64,000 nt of DNA from Bettongia penicillata ogilbyi (GCA_023548195.1 JAJHZJ010000014.1:14484718-14548717), one strand, 5' to 3'. Shown: positions 35,690-48,039, counted from the stretch's first letter. Made by a program: numbers and translations. Notes: generated by a model not told the origin, from the letters alone.

Positions 35690-37082
35690 ATAATAATTCT
35701 TCTGCAATTCATTTATGAAGTGGTAGATCTGTTATATCAAGCTTATATATCCATTTGTAGTTTGTGTTCCTATATGGTGTGAGACATTGGTCTAAACCTA
35801 ATTTCTGTAAAACTATTGTCCAGTTTTCCAAGAAGGGTTTTTGTTTCTTTGTCAGTTTTCTCCTAGTAACTCAGATTTTATCTAATGTAGATTTGACTCA
35901 GTAGCTTGATTAAACCACTCTATTTCCTTTTTTATCTTGTATTCCTGGTCTATTACACTAATGGACTAATTTTTAAGCAGTAATTTTCATGATGACTCAT
36001 TTCTAATTTAGTTGAGATATTGTAGAGGTGGATTCTCTTTCTTCCCATTATTTAAAAATCATTGTTTCCTTGAGATTCTTGACCTTTGTATCTCTGTATG
36101 AATTTCATAACTCTAGAAAGTAATTTTTGTTAGCTAAGTAGAGTACTGAAAAAATTAATTTTAATGGCAGTATAATTTTAATGTAGTGATTTGATCTTTG
36201 CGTGATCAATTCTGTTGTTTAGTCATTTTCAGTCATGTCCAGGTCTTCATGATCATGTTGGAGGGTTTTCTTGGCATAGATACTGGATTGGTTTGACAAT
36301 TCTTTCTTCAGCTCATTTTACAGATGAAGAAACTGATTCAAACAGGGTTAAGTGACTTGTCCAGGGTCACACAGCTAGTAAGTGTCTGAAGCTGAATTTG
36401 AACTCAGGAAGATGTCTTCCTGACTCTATGCCCAGAACCCTATCTACTGTGCCACCTAACTGCCCTTTCTCCATTTATTAAGGTCTGCCTTTAATTTTTT
36501 GTGAAATGTTTATAACAGGATTCATGTAGTTACAGCATGCATCTTTTTAGAGATACTTCCAAATGTTTGATAGCTTTGGTATGTATTTTGTATGGACTTT
36601 TTCTTTCTCATTATTCCTGCTAGAGTTTGTCGGTAATACCTAGGAATGTTGATGATTTAGGTGGAAGTATTTTGTGTTCTGAAAATTTGCTGGTTCTACT
36701 AGTTGTTTCGATTAATTTTTTGTTGATTTTTTATGGTTTTGTAAATATATTGAGAGAATAATTTTGTTTCCACTTGGCATATGCTTATTCATCTGATTTC
36801 TGATTTTTTTGTAATTACTGTAGTCAACTTTTCTAGTACAATGCTAAATTGTAGTGATAAAAATGGGCATCCTTGCTTTAATCCTGAGATTATTGAAAAG
36901 GACTTTAATTTTCCTCCATTGCAAATAATGTTGGTCTTTGGTTTTAAACAAATAGTATTTACCATGGTAAGGAAATGTCCATTTATTCTTATGCTTTCTA
37001 AAGTTTTCAATTGAAACAGGTGGTAGATTAAAACTGATTCAGTCTATTAATATAATCATACATTTTTATAATTATAAATGGT

Positions 37083-37086
<4 letters not shown>
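35690..37086 (-). mobile_element. L1 ORF2 (RT part), minus strand, old
   Basis: The plus strand reads as reversed L1 ORF2: GTGTGAGACATTGGTCTAAACC, TGTCCAGTTTTCC, TTGTATTCCTGGTCTATT, and AATGGGCATCCTTGCTTTAAT. A MAR1 SINE at about 36225-36470 splits it. Endonuclease sequence is not found between this part and the ORF1 that follows at 37280, so the element has lost the ORF2 N-terminal region or two elements abut here. Confidence 0.75.
36225..36470 (-). mobile_element. tRNA-derived SINE, MAR1 type, inside L1
   Basis: TTGTTTAGTCATTTTCAGTCATGTC, GGGTTTTCTTGGCATAGA, TTTTACAGATGAAGAAACTG, GGTTAAGTGACTTGTCCAGGGTCACACAG and TGCCACCTAACTGCCC give a complete minus-strand MAR1-type SINE. I could not read the target-site duplication. 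Confidence 0.85.

Positions 37087-37145
<59 letters not shown>
37087..37145. repeat. CA microsatellite with AT tail
   Basis: About 44 bases of (CA)n and 16 of (TA)n. On the L1 strand this is TG and follows ORF1. Confidence 0.95.
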
Positions 37146-37279
37146 TCTAACTGCCCTAATAATGAGAAAGTTCTTATGAGTTACAAGTAGTATCTTCCCA
37201 TGTAGGAAAATAAATAGGTCAACAACCTTATTAAGTCCCTCATGATTTCCCTTTCCTGTTTTTCTTTCCATGCTTCTCT

Positions 37280-38347
37280 TGAGTCATGTTTAAAAATCAG
37301 ATTTTTCTTTCAGCTCTGTTTTTTTCATCAAAAATACTTGAAAGTCCTCTATTTCACTGAGTATCCTTTTTTCCCCTTGAAAGATTATACTCAGTTTTGC
37401 TGGGTAGATGATTCTTGGTTGTAATCCAGGCTCCTTTTCCCTCCAGAATATCATATTCCAAGCCCTCCAATCCTTTAATGTAGAAGCTGCTAAATCTTGT
37501 ATTTGCCTGACTATGGCTCCATCATATATAAATTACTTCTTTTTGGCTGCTTGCAACATTTTCTCCTTGATCTGGGAGCTCTAGAATTTAGCTATAATAT
37601 TTCTGGGAGCTTTCATTTGGGAATCACTTTCAGGAAGCAATCTGTGGATTCTTTCAATTTCTATTTTACCCTTTGCTTCTAAAATCAGGACAGTTTTCCT
37701 TGATAATTTCTTGAAAGATGATGTACAGGCTCTTTTTCTGATCATGGCTTTCACATACTCCAATACTTTTGAAATTATCTCTCCTGGATCTATTTTCCAA
37801 GTTAGTTGTTTTTTCCAAGGAGATATTTCACATTGTCTTCTATTTTTTCATTCTTTTGTTTTATTGTTTTGTAATTTCTCATAAATTCATTATCTTCCAT
37901 CTGCTCAATTATGATTTTTAAGTAATTATTTTCTTCAGTAAGCTATTGGGCCACCTTTTCCATTTGTCCAATCCTGCTTTTTAAGATATTCCTCTTCTCA
38001 TTGCCATTTTGGACCTCTTTTTTACCATTTGGTCTAGTCTATTTTTTTAAGGTGTTATTTTCTTCAGTAAATTTTTGTGCCTCCTTTACCAAGCTGTTGA
38101 CTCATTTTCAAGATTTTCTTACATCACTCTCATTTCTCTTCCCAATTTTTCCTCTATCTCTCTTATTTGATTTTCAATACACTTTTTGAGTTCTTTCATG
38201 ACCTTAGACCAATTCCTGTTTTTTTTCTTGGAGGCTTTGGATGTAGGAGCTTTGACTTTGTTGTCTTCTCTTGAGTGTGTGTTTTGATCTTCCTTGTCAA
38301 CATAGCAATTTTCTAGGGTTAGAATATTTTTTCTGTTGTTTGATCAT
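37280..38347 (-). pseudogene. L1 ORF1 (ORF1p), minus strand, broken
   Basis: A minus-strand piece at 37581-37763 reads GKIEIERIHRLLPESDSQ and APRNIIAKF, the region between RRM and C-terminal domain of L1 ORF1p. Further right the coiled-coil codons are recognisable in reverse (TTTTCTTCAGTAA words repeated). Several stops and shifts are present. Confidence 0.7.
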
Positions 38348-38937
38348 TTTTCCCAGTCTATTATTGGACTTTTAACTCTTTGTTAAAGTAGGACTCTGCC
38401 TCCAGAGTGGAAGGTGCACTGTTCCAAGTTTCAGGGGTTCTGTGCAACTGTTTTCAGAGGTACTGCTGGGGACCTATAAATTTTCATTTCTTCCAAAGTG
38501 GTATGATCTAAGTAGATGTGTGTTTACTCCTCTCCTGCCTTGTGCTCTGGTCTGTAAATAACCACAAGCTCTCTTTTTTGGCCTAGAACTGTGAGGAGGG
38601 TCCCCAATCCACTGTGGCTACAAGCTCTAGGGTGCTAGTGCTTTTCCTTGCCTTGGGACTGGTGCCCAGGATGGCAATTCAGATCTAAGTATGGGTAAAG
38701 CAACAGAGTCCCCAGTTCCAGCAAAGAGATCCCTGTAATCTCCTTCTAATTAGTTGTTCAGCCCCTTATCATCTGTGGACTGAAAACTCCAGAAGCAGCC
38801 ACTGCCACCACTGATTCATTGGCTCCCAAGGCTTACTCCTGGTTTTCTGTGACTCTGTATACACTGGCACGGCATACATTGAACTGTGCTCTTCTCTCAC
38901 CCCGGTGCAACAGACCTTTCCTGCCATCATTCTAAGT

Positions 38938-39104
38938 CAAGTTTGCACAACATGTGGCCTGCAGGCTGCTTACAGGCCACACACCACTTTCAGCCTGCAA
39001 AAAAAAAATTTGAGGCAACCCTCAAAAAATGTAGAAGATGTAAAACAGACCTGCAAAACATACCGCCCTCCAAGGGCCCCCAGGCCATATAGTGTGAAGG
39101 CCTG
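38938..39104. mobile_element. Short hAT-like DNA transposon (non-autonomous)
   Basis: A 167-base insertion interrupts the L1 5' UTR. Its ends are imperfect inverted repeats: CAAGTTTGCACAACATGTGG at the left, and CAGGCCTTCACACTATATGG on the reverse of the right end (17 of the outer 24 positions agree). The flanks are TTCTAAGT (38930-38937) and TTTTAAGT (39105-39112), an 8-bp duplication with one difference, the length made by hAT transposases. It encodes nothing and would have needed a transposase in trans. The ends resemble the GGCC-rich ends of Charlie-type hATs, but I cannot name the family. Confidence 0.7.
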
Positions 39105-39262
39105 TTTTAAGTTGCCTTGAACTAGAATATTATTTAATTCCATCTTTTTGTGGTTTGCACTGCACTAGAACTTGTTTAGAGTCATTTTTTAAAGGTATTT
39201 GGAGGGACTTGGGAGAGCACAGTCGAGTCCCTGACTTTACTCTGCCATCTTGGCTCTATCTT

Positions 39263-41753
39263 TCAACTGTGTTTCTTGTAAAACTAAATATTATCAGATT
39301 CTGTTTTCTAACTTATTCAGTTACATTCTGTGATTTTATGAGTGGTTCATTCTATTGTCATTCAGAGCTATGGTTGTTAAATATGTATTTCTTTCTATGT
39401 TGTCTTATATTTCCTCTCTTTACTCTCTACTCTATAAAAATAAGGTGGTTAAAAAAAGGTAGGAGGAATTTGTCTGCCACTTGTGATTTATTAAATAACT
39501 TACTTTCTCTCAATTGTAACTCTTCACTTACCTTTACCCCACCCTAGATCGCAAAATTTCACTTTCTTTTCTTTTAATCCCTCCCTTCTGTTACTCTCTC
39601 TACTTACCTATTTGCTTACCTTTTCAGCTTTCCCTTTTGAACCCTTTTTTCTCCCCTCCCTTGTCCCTGCCACCTCTTATTTCCTTTTGGAGTTTAATGT
39701 ATATTTACCCTAACATCTGTGTGTGTGTGTGTGCATGTGTGTGTGTGAAAGGGTAGGAGATAATTATATTCAATCCTTCCTTTATTCAATTCAGATGAAA
39801 ATGAAATTTGTGTTATGCTCTTTCATTTCCTCCATAATTATACACACTTTATCTGATGAACCTCTACTATGTGCTGACTTCCTTCCCTTTCCTTGTCCTT
39901 GATTCCCCTAAAAATTCCCCTTTCCCATTGTCTTCTAAGATCATAAAACCAGAATAAAATCACTCACAGGTCCTATGTCAGCTGTACCTTTCTCTATGAT
40001 CCTTAAAGTTATTAAAGTTCTGAGAAGACACTTATTTCTTATAACATTATTAACATGTAAATAATCCACCTCCTTATATTTTCTTCAAATTAAATATTTG
40101 TAGATTTTTTTCTTTTTCTTGGTGGCTATAATACCATTTTAAAATATCTGTCTATTCAGTTTTCTTGGTGGCTATAATACCATTTCAAAGCATCTGTCTA
40201 TTTAGTTTTTATTTTTTTTAAAGAATGTTTGGAAATCCTCTATTCTGTTAGGAATTCATATTTTTCCCTGTGAAATTATACTGTTTATTGGACAGGTTCT
40301 CTTTTTGATATTATATTCCAACTCTCTATTCCTTTAGTGGTGACTGCTAAAACATATGTGAAACATGGATCTTTGGTACTTGAATTATTTCCTTCTATAT
40401 GCTTTTAGTAATTTGTTTTCTTCAACTTTAAAGGTCTAGATTTTGGTTATGGTGTTGTTGGAGTTTCTATTTTAAAATTTCTTTTACAGGGTGACCAGTG
40501 AATTCAGTCTTCCCCTTTGCTCTCTGGTTCTAATATACCTGGGCAAATTTCTTTCAAGATTTCTTTGAAATATAATTTCCATGTGTTGTTGGGGTTTTTT
40601 AATTTAATTTTGCATTTCAGGTATTTCAAAGATTCTTACATTATCTCTCTTTGATCTATACTACAGGTCAATTTTTTCGGTATTAGATACTAGCTAGTTA
40701 GAGACAGATATGCCATTATATATTTATCTAGAGAATGAATACCTATTTCTATCTATATTGTTTCTGTTTTTCTAATCTTTTGATTTTCTTTAAAAAATAT
40801 TTCATTTTGTCTTATGAATTCATTAAGTACTGTTTGGTCCAGACTGACTTTCATGGAATTTGTTACTTGGGTAAGGTTTCATAAATTTTGTTCCAAGTTG
40901 TTAATTTTCTTTCTTCTAATAGCTTCCAAGTTTTTTTTCATCCTTGCTGTGGCTACCTGGGACTTGAATTATTGTTCTTTGGCCACTTTTAGTATTTTAG
41001 TTTGACCTGGCAGTTTTATACTTTTGGCTATGATGTTCCTAGGAGTTTTCATCTGGGGTTTCTTTTGAGGTGGCTGGTAGATGCATTGTTTTTTTTTTTT
41101 TTATTTTTTACCATCTTGTTCTAAGAGTTCTAGGCAGTTGTCATTTGCAATTTTTTGAAATTTGATATCTAAATATTTGTACATGATTTAAGGTACTTGA
41201 AGATTCTTGGATTATTTCTCTTTGCCCTAGCTTCCATGCCAATTGTTTTAACATGTTATTACATTTTCCTTTTTTTAAAACTAGACAATTAGAGCATTTT
41301 ATTTTAATTTTGGCTGTGAATAGTCTCTAATCATTTATATTATTGAGAAGTAACTCATTAATATGCATTTGAATTAGCTCCCTTTATATCTTTGTTATCA
41401 AATCTATATCAAAGAAAATTCCTACAAAGATTTTTTATGCTGAGTTAACTATTTCTCTTCTAATTTTAACTGCTGTGATTTCATTTTTCAGTAGTTTTTT
41501 AGATTTATAAAATAATGATTATCTACTTAATCTTCTCTGATCATTTCTGTCTTTTAAGTCAGCAATTCTAACGCTTTCAAGAGTTATTAAAGTTGTATCT
41601 TTCTCTGTTACTTTATTTGACTTAATTTTAATAATTATAATTTAATTAACTTATTTATGCATGATTAAATTACTTATAATTTTATTTATTTATTTACACT
41701 TAACTAATGTAGTCTATTTATGTCCTTTTATATCTAAAAAATTTATCACTGTG
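39263..41753 (-). mobile_element. Old L1 fragments, minus strand
   Basis: 39263-39900 reads as reversed L1 endonuclease-region DNA with a pyrimidine-rich stretch and a TG tract (39718-39750). At 40200-40700 and again at 41020-41270 the sequence resembles reversed ORF1 C-terminal and RRM regions of a divergent L1. 41280-41753 resembles reversed ORF2 end (TATTTCTCTTCTAATTTTAACTGC). At least two old elements are thus stacked here. All frames are closed. Confidence 0.55.
40114..40206. repeat. Tandem duplication of about 46 bp
   Basis: TTTCTTGGTGGCTATAATAC and ATCTGTCTATT recur in two adjacent units with a few differences (second unit from about 40161). Confidence 0.85.
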
Positions 41754-41766
41754 AAATTTATTGTGG
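41754..41766. repeat. Target-site duplication, left, HAL1 copy 3
   Basis: AAATTTATTGTGG, repeated exactly at 44563-44575. Confidence 0.92.
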
Positions 41767-44562
41767 GGGATGGAGACAACATGGTGAAGTAGAAAGACGA
41801 ACCTGTCAAATCTCCCCCCCGTAACCCATAAAATACCTATCAAAAAATGACTTTAAACAAATTCTAGAGCAGCAGAAGCCACAAAACAACAGAAAAAAAG
41901 AGATTTCTAGCCCAAGACAGCCTGGAAGGCCATCAGGAAAGGTCTATTGCAGCAGGTGCAGAGCAGAGCACAGTCCAACGTGAGAGACAGGACCCAGAAT
42001 AGCCTTCAGGGTGCCATCACCAACAGCAGTTCCCAGATTTCTCAACACACAAATGCCAAAGACATTTTCAAAGGTCAGCAAAAAAGCTCTTTCACTTGGG
42101 TGAGAAGGGAATGTGGCCTGAACCAGCAGCCACTGCAGTACAGCATCCATTTTTGGAATCCTTTGCCTAAAGACCCTTGTGGAATTGAGCCACTGATCTG
42201 AATCTCAGCCCTGAGTGGCTCTCCTGGGTTGAGGAAGAGTGCTGGTGTTGGAGCTGGTGGAGGCTCTGGAGAGGTAACCCTGCAGGCAGACCCTGAGCAG
42301 AACAGAGTGCCTAGGGCTGCTCCCAGACCAGAGTGCAGGTCAGGAGAGAAGTAAACTCCTCTCCCTTGATTGTGCCACCTTGGAGGAACTGAGAACTTAC
42401 GGGACCCCAGAGTATACCCTCCTCTTGACAAAGGACTCAAAAGCCAAGTAATTGGCTGGGAAAATGCCCAAAAGAGAAGAAAAAAATAAGGCTATAGAAA
42501 GTTACTTTCTTGATGAACAGGTATTTTCTTCCATTATTTTGGATGAGGAAGAACAAGGCATACCATCAGAGGAAGACCTAAAAGTCAAGGCTTATGCATC
42601 CAAAACCTCCAAAATAAATATGCAATGGTCTCAGGTCATGGCAGAGCTCAAAAAGGATTTTCAAAATCAAGTAAGAGAGATAGAGGAAAAACTGGGAAAA
42701 TAAATGAGAGTGATGCAAGAAAATCATAAAAGGTGAGTCAACATCTTACTAAAAGAGACCCCAAAAAATGCTGAAGAAAATAGCACCTTTAAAAATACGT
42801 TGTCAATTGGCAAAAGAAGTCCAAAAAGCCAGTGAGGAGAAGAATGCTTTCAAAAGCAGAATTAGCCAAATGGAAAAGGAGGTTCAAAATGTCACTGAAG
42901 AAAATAGTTCTTTAAAAATTATAATGGAGATGAAGCTAATGACTTTATGAGAAACCAAGAAAATACAAAACAAAACCAAAAGAATGAAAAAATAGAGGAT
43001 AAGGTGAAATATCTCATTGGAAAAACAATTGACCTGGAAAATAGATCCAGGACAGACAATTTTAAAATTATGGGACTACCTGAAAGCCATGATCCAAAAA
43101 AAGAGCTTAGACATCATCTTTAATGAAATAATCAAGGAAAACTGTCCTGATATTCTAGAATCAGAGGGCAAAATAAATATTGAAAGAATCCACCCATCAC
43201 CTCCTGAAAGAGATCTAAAAAGAGAAACTCCTAGGAATATTTTAGCCAAATTCCAGAGTTTCCAGGTCAAGGAGAAAATATTGCAAGCAGCTAGAAACCA
43301 ACAATTCAAGTATTGTGGAAATACAATCAGGATAAAACAAGATCTAGCAGCTTCTACGTTAAGGGACAGAAGGACTTGGAATATGATATTCCAGAAGTCA
43401 AAGGAGCTAGAATTAAAACCAAGAATCACCTACCCAGCAAAACTGAGTATAATAATTCAGGGGAAAAAATGGTTTTTCAATGAAATAGAGGTCTTTCAAG
43501 CATTCTTGATGAAAAGACCAGAGATGAATAGAAAATTTGACTTTCAAACACAAGAATCAAGAGAATCATGAAAAGGTAAGCAAGAAGGAGAAATCATAAG
43601 GGACTTTCTAAAGTTGATCTATTTACATTGCTACATGGAAAGATAATATTTGTAACTCTTGAAATTTTTCTCAGCATTTGGGTAGTTGGAGGGATTACAC
43701 ACACAGACACACATATAGACAGAGTACATAGGGTGAGTTGAATAGGAAGGGATAATATCTAAAAAGATAAAACTAAGGGGTGATAAAGGAAGATTTTGGG
43801 AGGAGAAAGAGAGAAATGGAATGGAGCGAATTATCTCTCATAAGACACCCAAGAAAAAGAAAAGCTTTTTCAATGGAGGAGAAAAGTGAGGAGGTGAGAG
43901 GGAAATAATGAAGCTTACTCTCATCACATTTGGCTTAAGGAGGGAATAACATGCTCACTCAATTTGGTATGAAAATCTATCTTACACTCCAGGAAAGTAG
44001 GGGAGAAGGGGATAAGTTGCAAGGGATGATTGAAGGGAGGGCAAATGGGAGGAGGGAATAATTAGAAGTAAACACTTTTAGGGAGGGACAAGGTCAAAAG
44101 AAAGAATAGAAGAAGTAGGGGGCAGGATAAGATGGAGGGAAATATAGTTAGTCTTACACAACATGACTATTATGGAAGTCTTTTGCAAAACTACACATAC
44201 ATAGCCTATATTGAGTTGTTTGCCCTCTCAGTGGGGAAGAGTGGGGATGGAGGAAGGGAGAGAAGTTGGAATTCAAAGGTTTAGGAATGAATGTTGAGAA
44301 TTGTTTTTGTATACACCTGTGAAATGAGAAATATAGGTAATGGGGTATAGAAATCTATCTTGCCCTACAGATAAGAGAGGAGATGGGGATAAGGGAAGGG
44401 AGGGGTGTGACAGAAGGGAGGAAAGATTGGGAGAAGGGGTAATCAGAATGCATGGTGTTATGGAGTGAGGGGAGGGGAGAGATGGGGAGAAAATTTGGAA
44501 CTCAAAATTTTGTGGAAATAAATGTTGAAAACTAAAAATAAATAAATATAAAAAAAATTTAA
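41767..44562 (+). mobile_element. HAL1 copy 3, full length, inside an old L1
   Basis: A complete half-L1 bracketed by a perfect 13-bp duplication. The 5' UTR (41767-42463) starts GGGATGGAGACAACATGGTG and is diverged from copies 2 and 4. ORF1 lies at 42464-43571. The 3' UTR of about 1 kb has a short CA-like part near 43700, a long G/A-rich stretch, the doubled end motif (near 44265 and 44487) and an AAATAAATAAATA tail. There is no ORF2. The host sequence on both sides is one minus-strand L1 ORF2, which resumes at 44576. Confidence 0.9.
42464..43571 (+). pseudogene. HAL1 copy 3 ORF1 (L1 ORF1p-like), broken
   Basis: The first open part (42464-42703) is the N-terminal region and start of the coiled coil. 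It stops at TAA 42701-42703, where the other copies have GAA. Further shifts lie near 42735 and 42790-42800, in the coiled coil. The rest is open at 43017-43571, with FNEIIKENCPDI, RNILAKF, ITYPAKLS and FLMKRPEMN. The family stop is lost (TGA to TCA) and translation would run four codons further. More damaged than copies 2 and 4. Confidence 0.85.
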
Positions 44563-44575
44563 AAATTTATTGTGG
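44563..44575. repeat. Target-site duplication, right, HAL1 copy 3
   Basis: AAATTTATTGTGG, identical to 41754-41766. Confidence 0.92.
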
Positions 44576-45660
44576 AATCTGAGGTCAACTGTTGGCCAAA
44601 TTTTAATAACTGCCAATTTCCTTTCTACTTTTCCAAAGTTTCTATCCTTATCCTCACAGTTGAGGGCTTTGGAATTTATCACATACTATGTCACTATGTT
44701 TATTTTCTTTTCTATCTTATGTTTATAATTTGTTCAACTGATCACATTTTTAGTTGGTTTTTTTTTTTAACCAGTATAGAATAGTTTTGTTGATTATTGC
44801 TTTGTTGCGGAATTTGGGATCTAGTACTCCTCCATTTCATATTTTTTAAAATTACTTCACTTGAGTTTATCGACCTTTGGTTCCTCCAGAAGAATTATGA
44901 TCATATTATTTCTGGCTTCATAAGGCTATCCTTTAGTATTTTGACTGATATAGTATTCAATGTGTAATCTAACTTAGGTCATGCTGATATTTTGTTATTT
45001 ATTTTATCATGGCTTAGCCATGAGCAATTAAATATTTCTTCAATTATGGAAAGTTTTTTTTAATGTTTTATAGTTCTATTCACATACTTTTTGTATGTTT
45101 CAGTAGATACATTTTTAGGTACTTTATGCATTCTGTAATAATTTTGAATGGAATTTCTCTTTCTAGCCTTTTCAACTACATTGATAGCCAAAAAAAAAAA
45201 GAAGCTAATAATTTATGTGCATTTATTTATAGCCTGCTATCCTGCTAAAGTTGTTCATTGATTCAATAAAATATTAGTAGAATCTTTAGTGTTCTCTAAA
45301 TAGAGCATATCATTCACAAAAACTGTTAATCACATTTACTTTTGCTTATGTTTATTCTTTCAATTCTTTTTTAATGTTTTATTGTTACAGTTAGCATTTT
45401 ACTATTACCAAGTGATGATAGCAGACTTTCTTGCTTTGCCCCTGGTTTTACTGGAAAAGGCTCTCAATTTTTTCTGTCAGATATAATGTTTGTCCTTTGT
45501 TATAGATATATACTGTTATTACATTAAGAAAGATTCCTTTTTAGGATTATGTTTTTTAGTGTTAACAAAAAGTAGTGCAGTATTTTCTCAAAAGCTTTTT
45601 CTTCATAATAACATAACTGTAATTTTTTTTGCTGAGAATAGCATACCATATTATATTCAT
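44576..45660 (-). mobile_element. Old L1 ORF2, minus strand, continued
   Basis: This continues the L1 interrupted by HAL1 copy 3. Reversed ORF2 words include GTATAGAATAGTTTTGTTGATTATTGC and GGGATCTAGTACTCCTCC (thumb side). Later come the RT-region words near 45400-45440 (TTTCTTGCTTTGCCCCTGG). No frame survives. Confidence 0.65.
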
Positions 45661-47088
45661 AGTTTATAGACATATTACAGTAGAGGGAAAAAAGGGAGGG
45701 AGATGAGCATTGTTTGAACCTTACTCTCATTGGATTTGACTCAAGGAGGGAATAACATACTTAATTAGAAATTTAGCTTGCCCTATAGGCCGTAGGAGGG
45801 GAAAGGGGAAAGAAAAGGGAACGGGTAAATAGAAGGGAGGGAAGAAGTAGGAAGTAGGAAGGGAGGAAAGAAAAGGGAGAGCAGATTGAGGGAAGCAGTG
45901 GTCAAAAGCAAAATGCTAGTGAGGAGGGAAAAGGAGAAAGAAAAGCATAAACGGTGGGGAGGGGTAATAGGGTGGTGAAAAAAGGCACAAACAGTAGTCA
46001 TAACTGAATTAATCCCAAAAAAGACAAATAATGGAATAAAAATCATAATCATATAGTATGTTGTTTATATGAAACACATTTGAAACAGATAGATATACAC
46101 CAAAGTAAAGGCAAAAGCCTGAAATAGAATATATTATACTTCAGTTGAAGTAAAAAAAAAAAAAGAAGAAGCATTGTGTAGCAATCCTGATCTCAGACAA
46201 AGCAAAATCAAAAATTTTTTTTAAAGATTTTAAAAAGATAAAAAACAAAACTACATCTTTCTGAAAGGCAGCACAGACAATGAAATAAAATCATTATTAA
46301 GCATATATGCGACAAGTGGACAGCCTCCAAATTTGTAGAGGAGAAGTTAAGGGAGTTACAGGAAGAAATAGATAGCAAAACTATACTAGTGGGTGACCTC
46401 AATCTCCCCCCTCTAAACTAGACAAATCTAATCACAAAATAAACAAGAAAGAAGTTAGGGGATTGAATAGAATTTTAGAAAAGTTAGATATAATAGACCT
46501 CAGAGAAAATTGAATAGGGATAGAAAGGAATTACCTTTTTCTCAGAAGTATATGATACCTACACAAAAAAAAATGACTGTGTACTAGAGCACAAAAGCCT
46601 CACAATCCAACGCGGAAAGGCAGAAATATTAAATACATCTTTTTCAGATCATGATGCAATAAAAATTAAGTGTAATAAAGGGCCATGGAAAGGTAGACTA
46701 AAAATCAATTGGAAATTAAATAATTTTATCATAAAGAAAAAGTAAGTCAAATGACAAATTGTAGAAAAAATCAGTAACATCATATAAAAGAATGACAATA
46801 ATGAGACAATATGCCAAAACTTATGGGATAAAGTGAAAGAGGTTCTTAGGGGAAGTTTTATATCTCTCAATACTTACATGAATAAAATAGAGAATAAGAA
46901 GATTAGTGAATTGGACATGAAACTAAAAAAGCTAGAAAAAGAGCAAATTAAAAATCCCCAATTAAATATCAAATTAGAAATAGTGAAAAAAAGGAGAGAT
47001 CAATAACATTGAAATTAAGAAAACTGCTCAACAAATAAATAAAACTAAGAGTTTTATGAAAAATTCAATAAAGTAGATAAACCTTTGG

Positions 47089-47737
47089 TTGATTTTATTT
47101 AAAAAAAGAAAGAAAGAAAACCAAATTTCAAGCATCAAAAATGAAAATTTACCACCAATGAATAGGAAATTAAAACAATTATTAGGAGCTACTTTGCCCA
47201 ATTGTATGTCAATAAATTTGTCTATCTTAGTGAAAAAGATGAATGTTTACAAAAATGTAAATGGTCCAGCTTATCAGAAGAGGAAATGAAATATTTAAAT
47301 AGCCCCATTTCAGAAAAAGGAATTGAACAAGCCATCAATGAACTTGCTCTGGGAAAAAAGTCTCAAGGGCCAGATGGATTTATAAGTAAATTCTATTAAA
47401 TATTTTTTAAAAAGCAATTAATACCAATACTATATAGATTATTTGGGAAAATGAGGAAAGGAGTCCAACAAATTCTTTTAATGATACAACTATGGTACTG
47501 GTACTTAAACCAGGAAGAACCAAAACAGAGAAAGAAAATTATAGACCAATTTCCCTAATGAATATAGATGCAAAAAATTTAAATAAACTATTAGCAAAAA
47601 TGTTACAGCAAATAATCATGAGAATAATACATTATGACCAGATGGGATTTAAACCAAGAATGCAGGGCTGGATCAATATTAGGAAATCAATATTAGGAAA
47701 TATGATATTGACCATATCAGCAGCAAAACTAACATAA
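47089..47737 (+). pseudogene. L1 ORF2 reverse transcriptase N-part, broken
   Basis: L1 RT blocks in three frames: 47202-47399 carries [19 protein letters not shown] and [12 protein letters not shown]. 47492-47737 carries [18 protein letters not shown] and [11 protein letters not shown]. These are blocks 0-2 of L1 RT. The catalytic block is not present downstream, so this copy is dead. Confidence 0.75.
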
Positions 47738-48039
47738 ACCTAACTAGAACACTAGCAGATTATCTCAATAGATGCATAAAAAGTTTTTAACAAAATAATC
47801 CATTCTTATTAAAAACACTAAAGAACATAGGAATAAATTGATTCTTTCTTAAAATGATTAGAAGCATTGACTTAAAACCATCAGTAAGCATTATAGCTAT
47901 AAAGGCTGATACTATAAGCAAACTAAGAGGGAAAAGAATAGTTTACATGTCAGATTTATGAAGAATAAAAGAATTTATGACCTAACAAGAGGCAGAGAAC
48001 ATAAGAAATGCAAAAATGGATAATTCTGATTAAACTAAA

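Larger units (their letters stand above)
37146..39262 (-). mobile_element. L1 ORF1 and 5' UTR, minus strand
   Basis: From right to left: the 5' end at 39262 (ACTCTGCCATCTTGGCTC reverses to GAGCCAAGATGGCAGAGT), a 5' UTR of about 900 bases and the ORF1 start at 38345-38347, preceded by the same GACTGGGAAAA words as in HAL1. ORF1 runs down to about 37280. The UTR holds an hAT-like insertion (38938-39104). The left end shows TACTTGTAACTC as in HAL1 just after ORF1. It is older than HAL1 copy 4 and no long frame survives. Confidence 0.78.

Noticed and set aside
39718..39750. Possible CRISPR-like or regulatory repeats
   Set aside because: They are simple TG microsatellites; no spaced direct repeats exist in the window.
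41947..42201. Short frames at the start of HAL1 copy 3 as a gene
   Set aside because: They fall in the HAL1 5' UTR and are not kept in the other copies.
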